NCBI GenBank assembly: GCA_037074615.1
Contig: CM073522.1
Coordinates: forward strand, 25,418,962 to 25,482,961
DNA: 64,000 bases
Source of the DNA: Leucaena leucocephala
Taxonomy: Eukaryota; Streptophyta; Magnoliopsida; Fabales; Fabaceae
Direction: 5' to 3'
Position 1 is the stretch's first letter. Every line of letters starts with the position of its first letter. Of the stretch, positions 56,170 to 64,000 are shown piece after piece. A model generated the notes under the pieces. It did no database searches, had not been told where the DNA came from, and saw only the letters and a program-made list of their open reading frames with translations. The position numbers and the translations under genes are program-made.

Positions 56170-57990
56170 CTAAGGTAACACTTCTTTCACCTTGACTTAA
56201 ACACATTCGGTAGATCCTGGCTGGGAATGGAAAAATTTTTAAAGTTAATTTTCGCTGCGTGTCTTCCAATTCCCTTCATCTTATTCATAAGAAGTCCCAC
56301 ATCGACCGATTAGGAGATGGGGAGGTGGTAGGGAGCCTATAAATAAGAGGTGCTAAGGTGAAGCTAAGCACTCCATTCTAGTGACAACTTAAATAAAGTT
56401 GTGAGCCTATAGTATAACTTTTTATGTGTTTGAACTTGAGTTTTAGGCTTAATTCTAGATTCTAGATTTATAAGGCTTTAGGTAGTTTTGAGAATTTAAA
56501 AATAAACACATAATTATTTCATTATAATTATAGTATTTCGTAGTTTTGGTAAATTCTCATTTACATATTGTTAATTGTTGGATCGTTGTGAAATTTGATC
56601 AACACATTCAGGACTTCTAATGCGTCATATCCAATGGTGGAATCTTAGAGTAAAAGTTTATGATGAGAGTAATTGAAATCGAATCAGATCTGGCTTTTTT
56701 AGTACCTTAGAAATATAACTCAATTTAGGGATTTTGATAGAACTCCTATTCTAACTTTTTTGTTTTTAATTCATATGTTTTATATTTATAATTAAAGGTT
56801 GGTCTAAGGATTTGATAAAGCTAAATTGCTGATTCTATAAAAAATTCCTTAAATTACAAAAAAAGCTATAACTTCTTAGTTAAAAATGAAAAGTCAAATG
56901 ATGTTCGTTGGGACTCAAACGTTAGGAGTAGCTTTCTAATATAGGAAAGAGTATAATAACTGTTTGTAGATATGAATCCCAGTTGGACTTATCCGGTTAT
57001 GGAACAATTGTTTTCTTTGGAGAAAGTTCTTGTCGGGGCATCAAGTAACTCTTCTCCTATTTGCTTGTCTATTAGGATCAACTATGAGTTTTTTGAAAAT
57101 CCTAATACTAAGTCTTAGTTAGTCATTAATAGGTCTGGATAATTGATTTATGAAAACTACATGGTGAGAACTGGTTTAGGTTGAAATGTAGTACAATATG
57201 AATTAGGATAACTAATCTTGAATGTATCAAATGAATGGTACATGCGTTACTCTAAGGATGGTTGTCATTCATTGAGAATTGTGTGAATTTGGTCACTACA
57301 TAGATTGTATGTTGGAAAACTGACTTTAATGTAAGTACACGGTTACGACTATGTTTTTTGTTATGACTGAGGACTAGCCATGCTAAAGTTAAGGTAAGAG
57401 GTTTTACTGTAATGAGGGGTGTAACTCTCTATAACAAATTACATAGATCATTGTTTTATGTTTCAGTTAATTGTTTACCATTGAGATTGTATGATGTAAT
57501 TGTTATGGTTACTTATGAGTGTGTGTTAAGGTTATGGTTGTTGAGGTACTAAAGATTGTTGATGCAATTTTTTGTCAGATTAGGTTACTAAAAACATGTG
57601 CAATCGGATAATCAGAACAATATCAATATAGAGAGAAGAAAGTAAGTATCTAGAAGAGAGAAGGAGAGCCTTCAATAGTATTTCTAAGAGTGTTTTTTTT
57701 TGTTTAAAATGAGTCCAGTGCCTGAATGGAACCCCTTATCTCCAACTGATAGCTTTTCTTATCCTTAGGTCATCCTATACGTTAGACAGATTTGGCCTTA
57801 AGATCCTCAGCAAAGACCACGGGGATATAGGTGCCAACGACCCTCTCTGAGATCTTTAGGGTCCCTTGCGTGGACGCCTCTCCTGACCATTAGGGGAGAG
57901 GGTCACTTGGGCCTTAGCAAAGTTAGGCTGAGCTGGGATGGCGGATTAGGCTTGCGTAGAGTGGGCTAGTCTTAACAAAAGGTCCAACAA
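56170..57990 (+). other. Repeat-derived DNA, unassigned
   Basis: At 56290-56420 a promoter-like stretch (AGTCCCACATCGACCG, then CCTATAAATAAGAGG) resembles the U3/R of small LTR elements, but no partner LTR was found. 57600-57985 is a distinct more GC-rich block ending GGTCCAACAA; it could be a solo copia LTR on the minus strand, but I could not find matching target duplications. No gene. Confidence 0.35.
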
Positions 57991-57999
57991 ATATATTGT

Positions 58000-59298
58000 G
58001 GTTAAACTCTATTAACTAAATTTTGAACATGGGAGGTGAATGGTGATGGGTTATTGGTAATTATGACTACATGGCATATGGCCACTACATGACGCTCCGT
58101 AGCAAGATACTTTCTTTTGCTAGTTCAGCATCCCCAAGCTTACAGAACTCCAGTGGTATATACCTGGGCATAATCATCGAGGGTAGCATCCCCTGTTGAA
58201 GGAACCTTGGCCCTAGTGTGTTTTACTGACTTTGGCCAGTCTGCACCATGCTTGGGAAAGCTTACTAGTGTCAGATATGACGTGGGTAGCAATTAACCTA
58301 TGGGTTTAGGTTGGCGAGAATAAGGAGGAGATAATTTTGGAAATTGGTAACATAGTGATTTGTAGCATCATATGGTTCATGGAACTTGTTGGTCTGGTTC
58401 CTTTGGATTTAATCATTTGTTGTATTCTTAATTATTGTGATAAATGTAATGCAAACTGTCTGACTTGTTGGAATAAACCCCTTATGCTCCTATTGATTGG
58501 TTATTTCCACATGTCACCTCATAGGTGGTATCAGTAGGTAGGTCAATAGGATATGAGTTGTTGAGACATTTTGTCCCACCCCATTCTTTTACCATTTTTT
58601 AGGTCATAGCAGTAGAGATGGTGTAGTAAGGAAACATCTTAAGGCATGAGGCTACTTTATAGAGTAGTTTACCCTTCTTTTGATATTATGTTTTGAATTG
58701 TCGTTTATTGCCACCCAAGCATTTAGACTTATTTTTGTTCATTCATTTGAATCATTATTTACATTTGTTACTGATTTATTTGTGTTAGACTGGATTGTAC
58801 GTGGATAGTTTGCTAGAGGCTGTAGGCATATGTTTATTCATTTGTTGTGGATCCATAGGAACACAGACCAATTTATCTACTAAGTGGTACCCCTTTCTAA
58901 TTATGATTGAGGCCAAATGCCCTTGTTATAATTATGGAATGTGCTATAATTGTGAATATCTGGTACATGTGACCCTTTATATAATCATATTAGAAGGGTT
59001 GAATCCTCTCCTAATATGGTTAAGGTGGTGACAGGTAATAGCTGGAGGGAAGGAATTCCCCTTCTAGAGGTTTGAGTAGGGTAATACGCCTTCTTCGAAA
59101 TGCATGTTGTTATTTTGGACTGCATATTAGAGAACTTTTTATAACCATAAGAGGCTCGCATGTTAATTATTCTGTCTTTTCTATCATGGTTATCTATGAT
59201 CGGAAAGAAAATTTTAGGTTATTCCTTTTTATTAGCATGGTAATGACTTGCCTGCTTGTTTGGTTCTAAGTTACATATATTAGAGGTAGGATGTTACA
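58000..59298 (+). mobile_element. Diverged G3-type gypsy LTR
   Basis: It follows the order of 23500-24580: a CTATGGGTTTAGGTTGGCGAGAATAAGG-like segment, GAGACATTTTGTCCCACCCC, then a hairpin-rich end with CTATCATGGTTATC and ATAACCATAAGAGG words, ending AGGATGTTACA. The left border is uncertain because of the unassigned block before it. Confidence 0.5.
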
Positions 59299-59521
59299 GC
59301 TAGAGTGACCATGGCACCTTTGAGGTGGACGTTGCAATCTACAACTACATCAAAACTTTCAATATCGAGTGTCAGAAGGCTGAGGTAGACATCTATTCAT
59401 GAGATATACAATGAGGTGACTCACATCATTGAGGTGAAAATGAGAGTAAAGAGAGCGCTTATGCAAGAACATATGGAAGCTTGGAGAGATGCAACCGATG
59501 CCATATTCCAGAAGGTGTGGG

Positions 59522-61112
59522 TGATGAACCCTATTTTATTATATTATTTATTTCAGGGAGTTTATCATATTTAATAAGCATTATTGTAGTAGTTGTGGTT
59601 ACTTTGTGCTTTAATTGATTACATGAATTAAATGATTAAAAATATTATTTTCTTATGTTTTTATTGATTTTATTATTTCTTTTGATTAAATTAATTTGAA
59701 TGAAGATATTTTACTTTTAAGTATTTCAAGAAATTAGGAAAAATAAATAAATGATGACTAGGAGCCACATAAACTATTACACAATTATATTATACGATAG
59801 AGGTTAATTGAGGAATTGCCAAATTGAAGGAGGAAATTATAATTTTGTAATGAGAAAAAAATCAAAATACCTCCAATAATATCATATTATATTAATTAAT
59901 TCCTTTAGTAAAATATTATATTATATTAGTATTATGTTATATTATATTAATTCAATGTCATTTGAATTAATTCAAAGATAATTCCATTAAATTTAATCAA
60001 AGGATAATAGATAAATATGTTATCTTTTCCTATTTTATTATTAATTATTTTATCTCTTTTATCCTATTACTTTTTATTTGAATTATTTATAGGATATTTG
60101 AGTTAAAAAAAGATTATCGTTTGAGATATTGGAAAAGATGATAGCTTCGAAGGATACTGAAGATATATATAGATTATCATTATATTTTGGAGAGCCAATC
60201 AGTGAAGAGACCTACATCAACATGACTCACTTCCAAAACTATATAAAGGACCCCAAGGCTTCTCCATTAAACAAACCAATCACCACTACCATCACAATCA
60301 TCCTCTTCATGTTTTCCACCATTCCAACCCTTTCCTTCTAAGTTCTTGAGGAGAGATATAATGACTTGAATTCTTATACTTTAGAGTTAGGAGTTAAACA
60401 ATTTTATTAGTTTATCTTTTTCCTTTATTCAAGTTTATGATTTCCTAAGTTTAGGTTTTGAGATTTATATATGTTAGATCTAGGGTTTCAGTTGAGACAC
60501 CTGTATGATCAAACTCTTATGATTTATTATTTCAATTATAATTTGGTATTATTTATTTAATATATTTGATTTCCTCTTATAATTATTCATGTTGGGTTCA
60601 CATGTTTAGTTATAGGGTGTTCAGTTGAATATCTATGTTAGAGGAACAAATAATTTATTGTTTAATTATCACATGCTAAGTAGATCTTCACTAATCATTT
60701 TTGAGATAATTGTATGCTAGATCTAGGTATAATTATGGATTGTTTGATTATGACCATGGAGGTTGTCTTGGGTTCTGCATGATAGGGACTTAGCATATAT
60801 ATATTTACTATAACTCTAATATATTATTGAACGATGATAGTCACGCATCAATTTTTGTGAGTGCTCTTCTTATTAGTGATATTCTTCCATACTATTACTA
60901 TTACTTTTATTTTATTTTATTTTTGTTATTATCTCCTTTTACTTTCTAAAAATATTAATTAAGTTATCTTCTACTCCTCCTCCTTCTCACACTTAATCTA
61001 ATCTAGAGTTAAGCTACCCATTGACTCCACGTAAAGAATACCACCTAGGTTGACTTCTATACTATATAGAGATTAATTTAGTAAATAATTTGAGTGCTAA
61101 CGACAAGCGACA
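59522..61112 (+). mobile_element. 5' LTR of a TGGCGCC-type gypsy element (family G4)
   Basis: The end …CGACAAGCGACA at 61112 precedes the PBS by eight bases. The start, TGATGAACCCTATTTTATT at 59522, is inferred from the TG and the change in sequence character. A further ATAAATTATATAAAGGACC segment near 60237-60250 is a plausible TATA region. Confidence 0.5.
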
Positions 61113-61120
61113 TCAAATTT

Positions 61121-61138
61121 TGGCGCCGTTGCCGGGGA
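61121..61138 (+). other. Primer-binding site, TGGCGCC type
   Basis: TGGCGCCGTTGCCGGGGA matches the PBS of plant Athila/Tat/Ogre-like gypsy elements and the minus-strand PBS at 7428-7445. Confidence 0.85.
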
Positions 61139-61484
61139 GTCAATTCCCTTGACTCTTAGGTTAATTAAGTGTTTTTCTTCTTTTTTTTCTACCTTTATTT
61201 TTTAGTGTGTAGTAGAGTATAGTCTAGTTTTTTTTTTCAGTTTGGTAAATTTCAGTTTGATCCTCACTGCTTTGCTGGAATTGTTTTTGACATGCCTATA
61301 AAAATCCAATAAAATTCATACGGCAAGTTTTTGACATTATAAACATGTTTAATAGTTTTAACTATTAGGTCTGACATATTTTTGCCAAATTCAGACTTTT
61401 GAGTCAGTTTTTCTATTTTTCTTTATATTTATTATTTTTTTAATTTTTTTTCCGTTATTCGCATTTTCTTTCTTCTCTAAATTA

Positions 61485-61660
61485 CATGATGACTTGGTTT
61501 AATAGTCATCATCAATATAATCATAATCTAACCATGCCCTCCCAGTCTTACACATGTTATAATATTTTAAGGGATCATGCAAGAAGGCAAATATACTACA
61601 TTGCACAGAACATCCATGAATCTTTTACTGAATATTGGGATCAATTATAATACATCACAA
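61485..61660 (+). pseudogene. Truncated gypsy gag start
   Basis: An ATG about 350 bases after the PBS opens MMTWFNSHHQYNHNLTMPS and continues with YNILRDHARRQIYYIAQNIH until a stop and a junction with the next LTR at 61664. The position and the ILRDHARRQ segment suit a gypsy Gag N-terminus; the rest is missing. Confidence 0.45.
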
Positions 61661-61663
61661 GTA

Positions 61664-63150
61664 CCCACTGACAACTATCATTTTAATTATCAAAAGAAAC
61701 TAAGATAACCAATTGTAAGGTGGAGCTAACCTAGGTCAATTCAAAAGGAGCCTAATTGGATGCTAAAGTTCATAACTAATCCAATGAGCCACAATTTAAC
61801 AAATTAATATAATGATCTGTGAAATGAGATGTTTGAACAAATTTTGAATGTAAATCCTATGCTACTGTTTATCATTTTAAGTGTTAATGATGATATGAAT
61901 TAATGACAAGTGTGTTCCCTTGGAGATTACCTTACCTTCATTATCCATAAAGTATGAGGAGTTAATTAGTTGAATTATAATGTATTAGCTAATAGCTCGC
62001 TAGCTAAATCTGTACCAAAGCTATAACTCGTAGACATTAAATACAGAAATCTGAATCATTCAACTCAAGAGGTAGAAGAAGATGAATTAAATAGGTACAA
62101 CTATACTTTGTTATAGAATTGCTCTAATTAACCACAGCCAAGTCCAACTAGCTCAAGGATGAAGATCAATTAAAGCTCAATCATATAGAATCAGGAAACC
62201 AACTCAGTTCCCTAATATTCATCATCTTCTAACTCTAATTGAATCAATAAAATTAGAATTAATTACATCAACTCGATACAATTAGATTTGGAATTAAAGA
62301 CACAATTGAACTCCTTGTTTTAGATCCAGGACTCTGGTTTAGCATCATCTCCAAGAGAGCATAGTAAATCTAGCCCTCTATTGCTATCAAGACCTCAACA
62401 GCAGTAGCTAGTAGATTAGTAGAAGTCATGTTGAATGCAGAATAAGAGTATGAAGATGAAATGTGGAAAGTTCCTCTGGTTCTACTGCTTAGAACAGAGA
62501 AACTTGACAGATAAGGGAGAGAGAGGATAGAGATGGAGAAAAGTCAGATCTGGATGGAGTATAGATACGTGAGGCAATCAAATTTAGAATGGAATCTCTG
62601 GAATGAATGATGATTGGCTTGGAATGAATGAAAGTTGGAAAGTGGAATGAGAGATATATATAGGAAAAGTGCTTGAATGGTGTTGTAAGTGAAGAAATGA
62701 GTGATGAAAGGTGTATAATTTACGTGTGTGAAAGAATCAGAGGTGGAATGAATGTCTCCACTGGAATCAAATATGTGATGGCATGGAATCCCCTCCTAAA
62801 TTCTGTTATAGTACGCGTGTGAACATCACTATAGAACATGCTTCTATTAGCCATCTGTTGAGTCTAGCTGTCACTTCCTTGTCATTACATTCTCATTACT
62901 CTTATCCAATTCAGTTAGAGCAACAAGTTGACTTGGTGATTAATGAGTATTTCCTAAAATGGGAATTTAAAAGATACAAATTATTTATCTAATAAGATAA
63001 TATTACAAGATATGACTAAAATTATATCAATTAATTCCGCATTGTTCTCATTTTATTTTATTTGTGAATTGCTCAACATAATAGTAAATGGGGACAAAAT
63101 CAATAATAAAACTCTCTTTAAACACACTAAAATCAATATAAAAATAAGAG
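61664..63150 (-). mobile_element. 3' LTR of gypsy element B (family G2)
   Basis: 61664-62215 matches the LTR at 7449-8005. Beyond its 3' side (in minus-strand terms upstream, around 63150-63170) the sequence reads AAGTGTGGGGGAATTAATAA, the polypurine-type border of Athila/Tat-like elements. This places a minus-strand 3' LTR here. The truncated right side of family G4 abuts it at about 61660, so one element inserted into or recombined with the other. The exact LTR start is approximate. Confidence 0.6.
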
Positions 63151-64000
63151 TTTATTAATTCCCCCACACTTAGCTTTTGCACTTCAAGCAAAATTTATGG
63201 ATCAAAACTGAAATTCAAACACACATGTTCTGCAATATTGGCAAAAACAGATTCAGCATGAGAACTTGCAATCATCAATCTTTCCCTTCAATTGGCAACA
63301 ATCCATACTAATCTCATATCAATCTAAGAATCTAACTCATGCAATTAAATCTTACTAAGCACTAGGTTGATATTTTCTCACAAAGTATAGTGTTTCACTC
63401 ACTCTAGTATCAAGGTAATTTTCACTCAACCATTTAACTTAGGCTTGTAACCATCCTACATCTCCACCACTAAATACCACAAGGGTTGTGAATCAAAGGG
63501 TCTTTATTAGGGTTGTAATGTTAGAAAGGCTAGATGATGAAATAGGAATGCATGTCAATGATTAATGAAATACTGCACATGATTTTCCTTCTTCAAGTTG
63601 TTCCTAATTTGATCACAATTCTAGTTGTACAACTACAGAAAATAACAAGTCATCATCTAACTTCCTTCTATTCAAGTTGAATAGCACATCTTTCTTGTTA
63701 TCTGGTCTATCTTTTATTTGTTTTTCTCTTCCTTCTCCTTTCTTTCTTTTTTTTTTCTTCTTTTCTGTTTCTCTTTGTTTCCTTCAACTATTGAGCCATA
63801 TAACAAATACATTGAGGTTCAGATATTCAACAAACTAGTTGCAACTTAACAATTATTTCACAATTAGAGAATTACTGCAGTAACAAATATCTTGTACAAC
63901 ATTCATTAATGAAGGATGAAATTTTCAAAGAAAATGAAGGTCTCAAAGGGTTTAAGTAAGGGATTTAATATTTATGTGGCTACTGTTTGGTCAAAAGGGT
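63151..64000 (-). mobile_element. 3' internal region of gypsy element B, non-coding
   Basis: It begins (minus strand) with TTTGCTTGAAGTGCAAAAGC shortly before the GTGTGGGGG polypurine tract, a layout known from the 3' untranslated region of Athila/Tat elements. No coding frame is seen before the window ends. Confidence 0.5.

Noticed and set aside
57557..57989. Solo copia LTR on the minus strand (TGTTGGACC … CA)
   Set aside because: A TG…CA pair can be chosen, but no matching 5-bp target duplication was found and there is no partner LTR; left as unassigned repeat DNA.

Overview
The window is nuclear DNA from a flowering plant. It is AT-rich, the genes have introns, LTR retrotransposons (Ty1/copia and Ty3/gypsy), CACTA elements and MITEs fill most of the space, and the recognisable host genes are plant genes (ASR and a 3-ketoacyl-CoA synthase). 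The ASR genes argue against Brassicaceae; otherwise I cannot name the species. I recognise three host genes: two tandem ASR paralogues and one KCS.

Layout. 1-12.3 kb is nested repeat DNA: a CACTA (En/Spm) transposase relic, two large gypsy LTRs of one family in opposite orientations (3316-5914 and about 8225-10800), a decayed gypsy element with a TGGCGCC-type primer-binding site and a gag relic, and a non-autonomous CACTA-like stretch. 12.3-28.3 kb is a direct tandem duplication of an ancestral unit of about 4.3 kb carrying a complete two-exon ASR gene. After the duplication, copy 1 received a 4.5 kb CACTA element that holds a captured, intron-containing DEK chromatin-protein gene, and copy 2 received a 2.8 kb solo gypsy LTR. 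Each insertion has target-site duplications and a matching empty site in the other copy. 28.3-32.3 kb is intergenic. 32.3-34.1 kb is a KCS gene (minus strand, two exons, 464 aa) with a MITE next to its splice donor. 34-40.5 kb is non-coding with two well-delimited MITEs, one Stowaway-like and one Mutator-like foldback with a 10-bp target duplication.

40482-48568 is a full-length but inactivated Ty1/copia element on the minus strand, with both LTRs, PBS, polypurine tract, gag, protease, integrase, RT and RNase H, plus an unexplained ORF between the 5' LTR and gag. 48.6-64 kb is again nested repeats: a CACTA transposase relic containing a foldback MITE, a copia LTR pair enclosing only an integrase fragment, a third copy of the large gypsy LTR, a diverged relative of the solo LTR, and pieces of two further gypsy elements.

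How the parts relate. The ASR proteins are small hydrophilic stress and ABA-responsive proteins, and the duplication created two nearly identical copies whose flanks were then changed by different transposons. KCS is the condensing enzyme of very-long-chain fatty-acid elongation in the ER. I see no operon-like or pathway link between ASR and KCS. The most unusual items are the DEK-carrying CACTA element, palindromic GTCGCGAC arrays found in the leaders of two different gypsy lineages, and the template-copied filler at the duplication junction.
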